Of a stretch of 64,000 bases of DNA, positions 35,862 to 43,835 are shown piece by piece. The stretch covers positions 4,978,001-5,042,000 of the forward strand of contig NZ_CP017704.1 of NCBI RefSeq assembly GCF_002243645.1. The letters are read 5' to 3'. How positions within the stretch are numbered: position 1 is the stretch's first letter; each line of letters starts with the position of its first letter. Below the pieces are notes generated by a model. It worked only from the letters and a program-made list of their open reading frames with translations, did not search any database and had not been told where the DNA came from. Source of the stretch: Peribacillus simplex NBRC 15720 = DSM 1321 (lineage in GTDB: Bacteria; Bacillota; Bacilli; Bacillales; DSM-1321). Position numbers and translations under genes: made by a program.

Positions 35862-36542
35862 TAGGAAATTACTTATAAAAGGAAAGAAACAGGAAATAAG
35901 GATACCTGCGATAGCCATTGCCGCACCTGCGACAGCCCCGGTAAACTCACTTTCCTGGGCAGCTTGAGCCGTTCCGAGACCATGAGCGATCGTACCATAA
36001 GCGATACCACGTGCGAAGGGCATCGTAATGTTTAGTTTATCCATCATTTTTGGAGCGATCATCGTACCCAGCACCCCAGTCAAAATGACGAAGGCTGCTG
36101 ATATATTGGAATTTCCGCCATAAAGTTCCGTGATTTCAACAGCGATGGGAACTGTAATGGATTTAACCGCCAATCCTTGGAGTATGAATTGCGGAAGTGA
36201 AAATGCTTTAGCGATGGCGAAGGCAATGATCAATGTGACCAGAAGACCAAAAATCATGCCGCTAATTGCCGGCATTGCATATTTAACGATTATTTTTCTG
36301 TTTTTATAAAGTGGTACTGCCAAAGCAACGGTAGCTGGTCCCAGGAAATAGGTGATGATGTCTTTTCCTGGTGAATAATCTTCGAAGTCCAAACCGCTGA
36401 TCAGCAGTACGAGAATAATTGTAACCGTACTGAAAAATACGGGCGTCGTAAAAGGTGATGGATGTTTAGCATATATTTTCCTTCCAATGAAATAGGCAAG
36501 AATGGTTATCAATATGCTATAAGTTGTGATGAACGCTGTCAT
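35859..36542 (-). CDS. LrgB/CidB/YohK family membrane protein
   Basis: This is a 227-residue, multi-pass (about 6-7 TM) member of the LrgB family. FLGPATVALAVPLY, KSITVPIAVEITELYGG and AYGTIAHGLGTAQA are family signatures. Related pairs move pyruvate (PftB/YsbB) or modulate murein hydrolase export. The ATG at 36542 follows GAGGAGAGG. The gene overlaps the upstream CidA-like gene by 26 bases, so the two are translated together. LytST, the usual regulator of pftAB, is not next to it. Confidence 0.9.
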   Translation of the reverse strand: MTAFITTYSILITILAYFIGRKIYAKHPSPFTTPVFFSTVTIILVLLISGLDFEDYSPGKDIITYFLGPATVALAVPLYKNRKIIVKYAMPAISGMIFGLLVTLIIAFAIAKAFSLPQFILQGLAVKSITVPIAVEITELYGGNSNISAAFVILTGVLGTMIAPKMMDKLNITMPFARGIAYGTIAHGLGTAQAAQESEFTGAVAGAAMAIAGILISCFFPFISNFL

Positions 36543-36909
36543 GCTGCTTAACCTCTCCTCTATGGGATAGCTTCTGAACGGTCCAAGCTGAAACGATGAA
36601 TCCAAATATCAGGCTGACTCCTAATGTAAGTGCCAATGGCAAACCGAATTCAATGAAAAGCCATCCCATGGTCATTAAACTGATTGAAATGGGAATGAAG
36701 AAAAAGGCTAGGTGCTTTACCAAAAACCCTGAAGTAAGTTCAATCCATTCGACTTTTATAACCTTCGTCTGTAATAAACCGAATAAAAGAATCATGCCTA
36801 TGACGTTGCCTGGTATAGGTAAATGAAGTAAATGGGCTAAATAATAGCCGAGCTTGCAAATGATGAGCAGGAAGATAAGCTGCACGATAAAAGTAAATAT
36901 TTTTTTCAT
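36517..36909 (-). CDS. CidA/LrgA family holin-like protein
   Basis: This is a 130-residue, four-TM protein with the family's PIPGNVIGMILLFGLL segment after TM1. It is the small partner of the LrgB-like protein, with which it forms a holin-like or pyruvate-transport complex. Starts with ATG after AAAGGA. I cannot tell from sequence whether it corresponds to cidA (ywbH) or pftA (ysbA). Confidence 0.9.
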   Translation of the reverse strand: MKKIFTFIVQLIFLLIICKLGYYLAHLLHLPIPGNVIGMILLFGLLQTKVIKVEWIELTSGFLVKHLAFFFIPISISLMTMGWLFIEFGLPLALTLGVSLIFGFIVSAWTVQKLSHRGEVKQHDSVHHNL

Positions 36910-37033
36910 GATTAAGTCCTTTCAATGACGCTTTGAATATATTGTTGAATTGGTCAATTGTATTCATTATAAAAAAATATCCCTAAAAAGAATAGGGATT
37001 TGCAGCAATCTATCTTAAACATCCTGTGAAAAT

Positions 37034-37066
37034 GGAAAAAAGAGCTTTCCAGGTTTGGAAGCTCCG
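37034..37066 (-). terminator. Terminator of the GNAT gene
   Basis: On the minus strand, GAGCTTCCA and TGGAAAGCTC pair around AACC and are followed by TTTTTTCC, 49 bases after the GNAT stop. Confidence 0.85.
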
Positions 37067-37114
37067 GCCATTATATGAAAAGATAAACAAAGCCATGTTG
37101 AAATGTTCTTCGCT

Positions 37115-37669
37115 CTATGCTTCAAGTAACTGCTGTTCGTCATCATCAGGCTGTCTAAGGATATGAAAGGTGTATAAATCTTTAGGGATTTCATACAAAT
37201 CGTAGATATCTTCTTCATGATTGATCTGATCATAAAGGGATTTTCTTGTTTCGTTGGCATTGACGGCATAGGGAAGCTTTTCTGCGGCTTTTATAGAGCG
37301 GATATTTTTTTTGCGAATACGCATGAAGACCGTTTCCAAACCGAGCTCGAAAAAAAGCTCTTTAAAGAAAGCGTCTTTCGCAATGGCATTATACCCTTTT
37401 CCATGATAAGGCTTGCCAAGCCATGTTCCTAAGAAACCTGCACCATTTTCAATATCGTATAAAGAAATACAACCGATGGGATTTTCCCATTCATCCAAGA
37501 TTGTTCGTGAAATGAGTTGCCCAGCATCTTCGGCTTCGATCGTTTGCTTAGTAATGAAAACATATTCTTCATATGAATCTACTTTATGGCGCACGAAAGG
37601 GAAGACATCTGGATGCGTCATTTGTTCATAAAGAGAAAAACAATCTGTGAAATCTCTCTTTTTTAACAT
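37115..37669 (-). CDS. GNAT acetyltransferase (RimJ/RimL type)
   Basis: This is a 184-residue N-acetyltransferase of the RimJ/L branch. The acetyl-CoA loop is LGKPYHGKGYN, followed by the AKDAFFKELFFELGLETVFMRI helix-strand and a KKNIRSIKAAEKLPY segment typical of the fold's end. The C-terminal 35 residues are acidic. RimJ/L enzymes acetylate ribosomal proteins, aminoacyl groups or small amines. The substrate here is unknown. The start ATG is 6 bases after GGAGGG, a site that can be sequestered by the structured leader described separately, so translation is probably regulated. Confidence 0.85.
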   Translation of the reverse strand: MLKKRDFTDCFSLYEQMTHPDVFPFVRHKVDSYEEYVFITKQTIEAEDAGQLISRTILDEWENPIGCISLYDIENGAGFLGTWLGKPYHGKGYNAIAKDAFFKELFFELGLETVFMRIRKKNIRSIKAAEKLPYAVNANETRKSLYDQINHEEDIYDLYEIPKDLYTFHILRQPDDDEQQLLEA

Positions 37670-37815
37670 TTCCGTCCCTCCGTTTGAGGGCAGTTCTTAT
37701 GCGTAGTCGCTGCCCACCCTCGAAATTTTTTAAGTCGTTCATCAAAAAATTTCGGGGTGGGAATCGAACCCACTAGAACCGGAAAACCGGTGGCGCACCA
37801 TTTGCCTTCCCTATT
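37670..37815 (-). promoter_or_regulatory. Structured leader with tRNA T-arm mimic, before the GNAT gene
   Basis: On the minus strand, in order: hairpin ACCGG-TTTT-CCGGT (37791-37778), TCTA, then GTGGG-TTCGATT-CCCAC (37773-37757), a perfect tRNA T-arm. CCCACCC plus CGAAATTTTTT (37761-37744) pairs with AAAAAATTTCG-A-GGGTGGG (37731-37713), 18 bp with one bulge. GGGCAG (37715-37710) pairs with CTGCCC (37693-37688). CCCTC (37690-37686) pairs with GAGGG (37680-37676), the ribosome site. Neighbouring helices share bases, so they exclude each other pairwise. No T run follows the long hairpin, so it is not a normal terminator. The remaining 37816-38002 is AT-rich and contains a possible -10 (TATTAT). 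Confidence 0.75.
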
Positions 37816-38002
37816 TTTATTGTCAGAAATTATGCAAATCTAAAGAACCTTACGAAGGTATAATACTAAAAAAAAAACGGTTTGGGAATAGGTTTTTTGC
37901 CTTTTTTTTTCGTCAAATTTCAACTTTTTCATGAAGGGTGAAATTGGAAGGCAAACGCCTGCATTTTTCCATGGAAAAATGATTTTTTCGCCCGATTTTT
38001 CT

Positions 38003-38785
38003 TTAAAATTCACCTGTGAATTGCATGAATAAAATGATTGCGCCGAGGGCCCATACATAAATGGAGAATATTTTCAGTGAACGCTTTTTTAAGAAATCGA
38101 TCATCCATACTACGGCTATATAACCAAAGATTGCTGCTGCCAGGGTTCCGACGAAAAGTGCAGTGAGTGGAAGCCGTTCAACCTCTCCTGTAAAAATCGG
38201 TTTCATCTGAAATACAATGCCCCCGGTAATGGCAGGAATTGAAAGCAAAAAGGAAAAATAGGCTGCAGTGGCCCTATCCAGCCTGCAGAATAGGCCAGCG
38301 GCTATCGTTAGGCCGGAACGCGAAAGAGCAGGCATGATGGCTGCAGCTTGGAAGGTACCGATGATCACGGCATCTTTAATCGAAATTTCATTAAGGGATT
38401 TGCCGCCTTTTCTTACTCCGTCCGCTATCCATAAAATCAGTCCGGTCGCTAAAAATTCCCAGCCTATGGTCACGCCTGTTTTTGAAAGGCCATCAAACCA
38501 ATCCCCGAGTAAAATGCCGGCAATCACTGCAGGGATTGTCCCAGCAATGAGAAGCAGAGTCATTTTGGAGAAAGGGTTTTTCAAAATGGCAATAATGTCA
38601 TTCTTATAGACGACCAATAACGCCAGCAAGGTTCCGATATGGAGCATGGTATCCAGAAAGATGCCGGCCTCGTCAAGGTGGAAAATATGCCGTCCTAAAT
38701 ATAAATGTCCAGTGCTTGAAATAGGTAAAAACTCAGTCAAGCCTTGAATGATCCCAAGGATGAAGGCTTGAAATTCGTTCAGCAA
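38003..38785 (-). CDS. uppP: Undecaprenyl-diphosphatase (BacA type)
   Basis: This is a 260-residue, multi-pass membrane enzyme that dephosphorylates undecaprenyl diphosphate to recycle the cell-wall lipid carrier and gives bacitracin tolerance. Signatures: QGLTEFLPISSTGHL (the Q/ExxxE motif region) and ALSRSGLTIAAGL (the phosphate-binding SRSG). Starts with TTG at 38785, about 10 bases after AAAGGAG. An ATG between them is out of frame. Monocistronic. Confidence 0.94.
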   Translation of the reverse strand: MLNEFQAFILGIIQGLTEFLPISSTGHLYLGRHIFHLDEAGIFLDTMLHIGTLLALLVVYKNDIIAILKNPFSKMTLLLIAGTIPAVIAGILLGDWFDGLSKTGVTIGWEFLATGLILWIADGVRKGGKSLNEISIKDAVIIGTFQAAAIMPALSRSGLTIAAGLFCRLDRATAAYFSFLLSIPAITGGIVFQMKPIFTGEVERLPLTALFVGTLAAAIFGYIAVVWMIDFLKKRSLKIFSIYVWALGAIILFMQFTGEF

Positions 38786-39008
38786 AAAAACATCACTCCT
38801 TTCTATAACGTATAGGACAATCCATTATTTAAACTGTATGCACAAGTCGGATGAACATATTCGGATTTTTTGTCATATGTATTGCCAATTGGGTTTTATG
38901 AAGAAAAGGCAGTCCAATTTTACCTTTTTCGAATATAATGAGAGGAAAAATGAAACTATTTTTCATTTGATTCGTAATTATTCATATGAGAAAGGAGGAG
39001 AAGACACT

Positions 39009-39329
39009 ATGCCTACTAAAGATGAAAGAGTGTTTGCTGCCCTTATTTATGTGATCAGCTTTTTTACAGCATTTATCGGTCCTTTGGTGATTTGGTTATT
39101 GAAGAAGGACTCGTCACAATTTGTGGATTATCACGGAAGGGAATACCTGAATTTTTTCATTTCCTATACCGTATATTCGATAGTTGCAGGGATACTCACT
39201 ATAATATTAGTTGGATTCTTGCTATTGCCGGTTATCGGGATAGCTTTAGTTGTATTCACCATCATTGCTGCTGTTAGGGCTTATGAAGGAACGGATTATC
39301 GGTTCCCGTTGATTTTCAGGATATTATAG
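39009..39329 (+). CDS. DUF4870 membrane protein
   Basis: This is a 106-residue protein with three hydrophobic segments. AALIYVISFFTAFIGPLVIWLLKKD, then QFVDYHGREYLNFF, then IAAVRAYEGTDYRFPLIFRI follow the DUF4870 (Tic20-like) pattern exactly. ATG at 39009 lies 8 bases after AAAGGAGGAG. The frame is open upstream, but that extension has no ribosome site. Function unknown. Divergent from uppP. Confidence 0.85.
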   Translation: MPTKDERVFAALIYVISFFTAFIGPLVIWLLKKDSSQFVDYHGREYLNFFISYTVYSIVAGILTIILVGFLLLPVIGIALVVFTIIAAVRAYEGTDYRFPLIFRIL

Positions 39330-39337
39330 AATGATGT

Positions 39338-39371
39338 AAAAGGATTCCGTTCATTTCGGAGTCCTTTTTTA
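39338..39371 (+). terminator. Terminator after the DUF4870 gene
   Basis: AAAAGGATTCCG/CGGAGTCCTTTT with one mismatch and T6. Confidence 0.85.
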
Positions 39372-39559
39372 TATGAACCATGTCGGGAATTACCTCATTA
39401 AAAAAGGGAATAAATCAGTTTAAAGCGAATAAAGTATTATGATATTTACTTCAATGCACATTTTAGGAAGTGGATGCCGGGCGGCCTGTGGTACTGCTAA
39501 TCAATGGTCGCCATTAAGGCGGCAATTTTTCTTGTAAGGAGTGAGGAGCAGAGCAGGGT

Positions 39560-40354
39560 ATGAATATACGTGAATATTATCAGAAAACGAGCAATTCAAA
39601 TTTTCATGCATCTTGGTTTTCTCTTCTTTTGGCCATTGTATTTTTCATTTGCCATATTTTTGCGATGATACCGGGCAATATATTATTGATAACGTCTCCT
39701 TTTATTTTCTTTAGCATTGCCCAATTTGTCAGTCATCGTATATATGAAAATAGAATGAAGGAATTGCCTGATGAACACATCGGGACGAATGCCGGGTTAT
39801 TTAAAAATGAACATGTTTTATTGACTTTTATGCCAGCACCGACATTGCGCCTGCTTCTCTTTGCGCCGGATGGGTCTCTAATGGGCGAAGTACGGGATTT
39901 GAATATGAAGTGGTTCATGTGGATGATTCCTAATTTCTTGTCGATGCTCCTGGCCAAGCGATATGAACTGGTTGACCATGAGGGGCATTTGCTGGCTAAG
40001 TACCATATCAAAAGGGGACTTTTCAATAAAATGACGATCATGGATGATCAGGGCGGCATTATTGGATCGTATCAAGAAAATCGGTCATTCGTGAAGATTA
40101 ATGGAATGATATATAATGAAGATGGTACGGAATGGATGCCCATTGAAACACCGGGAAGTGTGAATTCTTTTGAGATTGCCACAAAAGAAGGGGAAAAGAT
40201 CGTTTCATACCAAGAAGGCTGGATGCCTTTGGAGTGGGGGAAACGATTCAAGACAAATACACCCATACTTTCTTTTTCATCAAATGTTGATGAAATTCCT
40301 AAAATCATTGTCTTTGGGTTCTGTGCAGCCACTTTAAATCATCGTTCAAATTGA
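39560..40354 (+). CDS. Hypothetical membrane protein with a tubby/LURP-like domain
   Basis: This is a 264-residue protein. Two N-terminal TMs (about 18-60) are followed by a soluble region rich in short strands: LLLFAPDGSLMGEVRD, YELVDHEGHLLAKYHIKRG, TIMDDQGGIIGSYQEN. Repeats of this kind recall tubby C-terminal/LURP-like folds, an impression only. ATG is preceded by GTAAGGAGTGAGGAG at some distance. The 230-base region before it holds a terminator and a small GC-rich hairpin. Function unknown. Confidence 0.75.
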   Translation: MNIREYYQKTSNSNFHASWFSLLLAIVFFICHIFAMIPGNILLITSPFIFFSIAQFVSHRIYENRMKELPDEHIGTNAGLFKNEHVLLTFMPAPTLRLLLFAPDGSLMGEVRDLNMKWFMWMIPNFLSMLLAKRYELVDHEGHLLAKYHIKRGLFNKMTIMDDQGGIIGSYQENRSFVKINGMIYNEDGTEWMPIETPGSVNSFEIATKEGEKIVSYQEGWMPLEWGKRFKTNTPILSFSSNVDEIPKIIVFGFCAATLNHRSN

Positions 40355-40443
40355 CTAGGGTTATCCTTTAGCAAATCTTTTAAATATTTGATATAATCAT
40401 AGTGGAATACTTAGATTAAATACATAATAAAAAGGTGGTAAAT

Positions 40444-41016
40444 ATGAGTTTACTTAATGAGATTCTGGATTATAATGAACAGTTTGTAGAAAAAGGTGAA
40501 TATGTTAAGTATAGGACGGATAAGTTTCCTGAGAAACGTATGGTCATCATAAGCTGTATGGACACTCGGCTCGTTGAACTATTGCCAAAATCCTTGAATG
40601 TCAAAAATGGCGATGTCAAAATCTTGAAGACTGCCGGGGCAATCGTCTCCCACCCATTCGGAAGTGTCATGCGGAGTATCCTTGTCGCTATTTATGAGCT
40701 AAAGGCAGATGAAGTACTGGTCATACCTCACCATGACTGTGGGATGGCATCAGTCGATGCCGATTCTGTAGTAGAGAAGATGATCGGGCGTGATATACCA
40801 AAGAGCACCATCGATACACTGGGAGCTGCAGGAATCGATATCCGCAGTTGGCTTCGCGGATTTGATGATGTTTATGAAAGTTGTAAGAACAGTGTGGAAG
40901 TGATTAAAGGACACCCTTTAATCCCTAAAAATATTCCTGTACATGGTCTTATCATTTCGCCCGATACAGGGAAGCTGGAATTGGTAGTCGACGGGTATGC
41001 GGAACAACAAAAATAA
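40444..41016 (+). CDS. ytiB: Beta-class carbonic anhydrase-like protein, YtiB
   Basis: This is a 190-residue protein with zinc ligands Cys38 and Asp40 in SCMDTRL (Arg42 partner) and the HHDCG motif. These match the type II beta carbonic anhydrases (CO2 hydration). ATG at 40444 is 5 bases after AAAGGTGG. A GTG three codons upstream lies within that site. The order ytiB then an NCS2 purine permease matches ytiB-pbuO of B. subtilis. Confidence 0.9.
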   Translation: MSLLNEILDYNEQFVEKGEYVKYRTDKFPEKRMVIISCMDTRLVELLPKSLNVKNGDVKILKTAGAIVSHPFGSVMRSILVAIYELKADEVLVIPHHDCGMASVDADSVVEKMIGRDIPKSTIDTLGAAGIDIRSWLRGFDDVYESCKNSVEVIKGHPLIPKNIPVHGLIISPDTGKLELVVDGYAEQQK

Positions 41017-41030
41017 TAAATTCATCGAGG

Positions 41031-41059
41031 CTGTCGGGATTATTTCCGACAGTTTTTTT
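41031..41059 (+). terminator. Terminator after ytiB
   Basis: CTGTCGG/CCGACAG stem, GATTATTT loop, T7. Confidence 0.92.
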
Positions 41060-41172
41060 CAAATTTTTATCATTACTATTTATTTTTATCCTTTTTTTTG
41101 TTAAAATCGCCAAGTGTAGTTTGTCACTAATACAAACGGGTGGGCGAGGGACAAATTTAATAAGGATACAAC

Positions 41173-42474
41173 ATGAAGAAATTAAACTTGGAAACGTTTT
41201 TTCATTTTTCCGACTATGGAACGAATGGAAAACGTGAAATCCTTGCTGGAGTGGTCGGCTATTTTACAATAGTCTATATTCTCATCGTGAATTCCCTGAT
41301 TTTATCGGAAGCGGGCATTCCGATTAATGGTGCAGTGATTGCGACGATTCTTTTATCTGCTTTAAGCTGTGTCATGATAGGACTTTGGGCGAATGTCCCA
41401 ATCCTCCTCGTTCCAGGAATGGGCGTAAATGCCCTATTTGCTTATACCATGGTTCAAGGAATGGGTCTATCTTGGCAATCTGCTCTTGGTGCTGTTTTTA
41501 TCTCAGGGGTTATTTTTGTAGTCATTGCTTTTACAAAATACTCTAAGTTAATCAGTGATTCGATTCCAAGTTCGATAAAAGAAGCCATATCTGTCGGTCT
41601 TGGCTTATTCTTGATGCTAATCGGTCTTGAAAAGGGCGGGATAATCACGGGAGGTTCATCATCAATCGTCGCACTGGGAGATTTAAGCGATCCAGCGGTG
41701 TGTGCAACGGTGTTGACCTTTTTACTGGCAATCACGCTGTTCATCAAGAATGTCCCCGGTAATTTCATGATTACCATCCTGGCAGGCAGCCTCATTGCCT
41801 ATTGGTTCGGGACGGTTCAACTATCGGAAATCCATTTTTCAGGCATAGACACAGCTTCCTACGGCGATCTCTTCTTTTCATTATCGTTCTTGGAAGCGAA
41901 CCGGATTGAATTCTGGATAAGTGTATTTGCGATGACGATGGTTCTTGTTTTTGAAAATATTGGTCTTGTACACGGGCATGTAGACAGTATAAACCGCCAG
42001 GATGCCTATAAAAAGTCTCTGCAGGCTACAAGTGTGTCCGTTCTGCTTTCAGGCATATTCGGTTCGAGCCCTACCGTTGCTACAGTTGAAACGGCAGCTG
42101 GAATCGCATCAGGAGGCAGAACTGGTTTTACTTCAGTGGTGACGGGCGTGCTATTCATTCTATCACTGCTATTTATACCGGTGATTAAAGTAATCCCTGA
42201 TAGCGCCATTGCCCCCATCTTAATTATCATTGGCATTTTGATGCTCGGAAATATAAAAAAGCTGGATTTCAGCGATTTAACCGAGAGTATACCTGCAATC
42301 ATGATCATCACGATCATTCCTTTCACTTACAGTATTGCCGATGGAATGGCATTCGGTTTCATCCTGTACCCGTTCTTGAAGCTTGTAACCGGAAAAGCGA
42401 GAGAAGTGTCAGCCCCAATGTATGTGAGTGCCGGAATGTTTATCGTCTATTTCATCATTGGTATGATCGGTTAA
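41173..42474 (+). CDS. pbuO: NCS2 purine permease, PbuO/PbuG-like
   Basis: This is a 433-residue, about 12-14 TM transporter of the AzgA-like NCS2 branch (hypoxanthine/guanine/adenine uptake). Signatures: GYFTIVYILIVNSLIL, PGMGVNALFAYTMV, VFENIGLVHG and FGSSPTVATVETAAGIASGGRTG. The name rests on adjacency to ytiB. No purine riboswitch or clear PurR box was found in the 156-base upstream gap, so control differs from that of pbuG. Confidence 0.85.
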   Translation: MKKLNLETFFHFSDYGTNGKREILAGVVGYFTIVYILIVNSLILSEAGIPINGAVIATILLSALSCVMIGLWANVPILLVPGMGVNALFAYTMVQGMGLSWQSALGAVFISGVIFVVIAFTKYSKLISDSIPSSIKEAISVGLGLFLMLIGLEKGGIITGGSSSIVALGDLSDPAVCATVLTFLLAITLFIKNVPGNFMITILAGSLIAYWFGTVQLSEIHFSGIDTASYGDLFFSLSFLEANRIEFWISVFAMTMVLVFENIGLVHGHVDSINRQDAYKKSLQATSVSVLLSGIFGSSPTVATVETAAGIASGGRTGFTSVVTGVLFILSLLFIPVIKVIPDSAIAPILIIIGILMLGNIKKLDFSDLTESIPAIMIITIIPFTYSIADGMAFGFILYPFLKLVTGKAREVSAPMYVSAGMFIVYFIIGMIG

Positions 42475-42481
42475 TAATTCA

Positions 42482-42530
42482 AAAGAGCGGTTGGAATGAG
42501 TTAATTCTTATTCCAACCGCTCTTTTTTTT
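42482..42530 (+). terminator. Terminator after pbuO
   Basis: AGAGCGGTTGGAAT/ATTCCAACCGCTCT perfect 14-bp stem and T8. Confidence 0.95.
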
Positions 42531-42658
42531 GGGGTTTTTTCGTCGAAAAAAATGGATTTATTGTGATTTACGCGATGACACATCCATCTTGAAAATGCTA
42601 TGATATAGAATATTAAAAAATGATAAATGATAAGCAGCATATTAGAGGATGTGACAGG

Positions 42659-43645
42659 ATGATTATTGAAGGTTTAAAAAGCCATGGTTCAGGAAATGAT
42701 TTCTTAATCATTGATGAATTGACTACGACCCTGGCGTTTACTGAAGAAGAGCGGAAAAATTTCGCGAAGGCACTATGCAATAGGGAGAGGCTTGGAGCGG
42801 ATGGTATTTTGTTCGTAATGAAAAGTGAACATGCTGATTGCCGGATGCGTGTCTTTAATGCGGATGGATCGGAAGCCTCGATGTGCGGCAATGGACTTCG
42901 CTGTGTTGCACGTTACGCGAATGACGTTCTTGGGCTCGATAAAATGATCGTGGAAACAATGAAGGCAAATCTACTCGTGGAAAAAACGGAAGATATTTAT
43001 GAGGGCATTCCGACTTTCAAGGTGGAAATTTCCCCGGTAAGTTTTAATGTGAAGGATCTTCCTCTTGTATTGGCTAAAGAACAGTTGCAAAACGAATCAT
43101 TGCCGGAACTTCATGATACCCTATTATTTTCGGCATTGGCGGTTCCTAATCCACATTTGATCACGCTCGTCGATAGTGATGTTTTACAAAGTGATTTACA
43201 GGAAGAACTTTCAACAAAGGTCAATCAACCGAATGAGCTTTTCCCTGATGGTGTCAATGTCAGCTTTGTGAAAGAGCTGGAACCAGGGAGCATTTATGTG
43301 CGGACATTCGAACGGGGAGTAGGCTTCACGAATGCATGTGGAACGGCTATGTCGGCTTCAAGCCTAGTAACATGCTCTGTTGGTTTAAACGCATTGGAAA
43401 GTGAAATATCTGTCTACAATAACGGCGGAAAAGTTAAATGCGTGGTCCACCATGATGAAGAAAGCCAAAAGTATTCAATTGATTTAATCGGGAACGCAAC
43501 CTATGAATTCAAGGTATCGATTGAAATAGACTTAGATCAGCCTGAAAAATTTGAAATGCTTGAAAAAGAGGATTTTGAATTGGAAACAAGCTTATATGCC
43601 AAGCTGCAGGATGAAGTGCAAAGTTATTTGAAAACAAAATTATAA
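42659..43645 (+). CDS. dapF: Diaminopimelate epimerase family protein with C-terminal extension
   Basis: This is a 328-residue protein. The two catalytic cysteines are present (ASMCGNGLRC and NACGTAM), as are SHGSGNDFLI and PNPHLI of DapF. It interconverts LL- and meso-diaminopimelate for lysine and murein synthesis. It is some 45 residues longer than B. subtilis DapF, the extra part being an acidic C-terminal tail after the last domain strand. ATG at 42659 follows GAGGATGTGACAG. The motif around the second Cys (GFTNACGTAMSAS) deviates from the usual GETLACGTG, so it may be a paralogue. Confidence 0.85.
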   Translation: MIIEGLKSHGSGNDFLIIDELTTTLAFTEEERKNFAKALCNRERLGADGILFVMKSEHADCRMRVFNADGSEASMCGNGLRCVARYANDVLGLDKMIVETMKANLLVEKTEDIYEGIPTFKVEISPVSFNVKDLPLVLAKEQLQNESLPELHDTLLFSALAVPNPHLITLVDSDVLQSDLQEELSTKVNQPNELFPDGVNVSFVKELEPGSIYVRTFERGVGFTNACGTAMSASSLVTCSVGLNALESEISVYNNGGKVKCVVHHDEESQKYSIDLIGNATYEFKVSIEIDLDQPEKFEMLEKEDFELETSLYAKLQDEVQSYLKTKL

Positions 43646-43658
43646 AGAAATTTTCAGA

Positions 43659-43700
43659 CTGCAGGCAAACTCGAAGAAAAGCGAGTTTGCCTGCAGTTTT
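43659..43700 (+). terminator. Terminator after dapF
   Basis: CTGCAGGCAAACTCG (43659-43673) and CGAGTTTGCCTGCAG (43682-43696) form a 15-bp perfect stem followed by TTTTC. Confidence 0.92.
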
Positions 43701-43711
43701 CTTATTTAAAA

Positions 43712-43835
43712 AAAGTTGCAGTTGATTTCAGAAATCCGCTCTCTTTCCGCCGATTGTCTGCCAAGCCTCTTCGCCGCAAGCGTCTGTGGAGTCTCGGCTA
43801 GCCTGTTATTCGGCAAGAGTATCACAACTAGTTGT
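43712..43835. repeat. Degenerate copy of a Bacillaceae intergenic repeat
   Basis: Between dapF and ligD lies AGTTGATTTCAGAAATCCGCTCTCTTTCCGCC..., with AGCCTCTTCGCCGCAAGCG, CTGTGGAGTCTCGGC and ACAACTAGTTG near the end (only fragments quoted). The order of blocks (AGTTGATTTC, CTCTTTCCGC, GCCTC.TCG.CGC, GTCTC) matches a roughly 110-120 bp GC-rich intergenic repeat I know from Bacillus and Peribacillus genomes, here decayed. It contains no gene. Confidence 0.5.

Noticed and set aside
37713..37761. Long hairpin before the GNAT gene as a simple intrinsic terminator
   Set aside because: Neither strand has a T run after the stem. The T residues are inside one arm.
37701..37815. Possible T-box or complete tRNA gene in the GNAT leader
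   Set aside because: No T-box antiterminator motif, and no acceptor stem complementary to the sequence after the T-arm. The anticodon-like loop is only four bases. It is kept as a T-arm mimic instead.
38268..38609. 113-codon plus-strand frame inside uppP
   Set aside because: Antisense shadow of a clear membrane enzyme. No ribosome site or known pattern.
39503..39535. GC-rich hairpin before the hypothetical membrane protein at 39560, as a riboswitch
   Set aside because: Only a 4-5 bp stem and no motif of any class I know.
41060..41172. Purine riboswitch before the NCS2 permease
   Set aside because: The conserved purine-aptamer loops are absent. Only a small GTTTGT/ACAAAC repeat is present.
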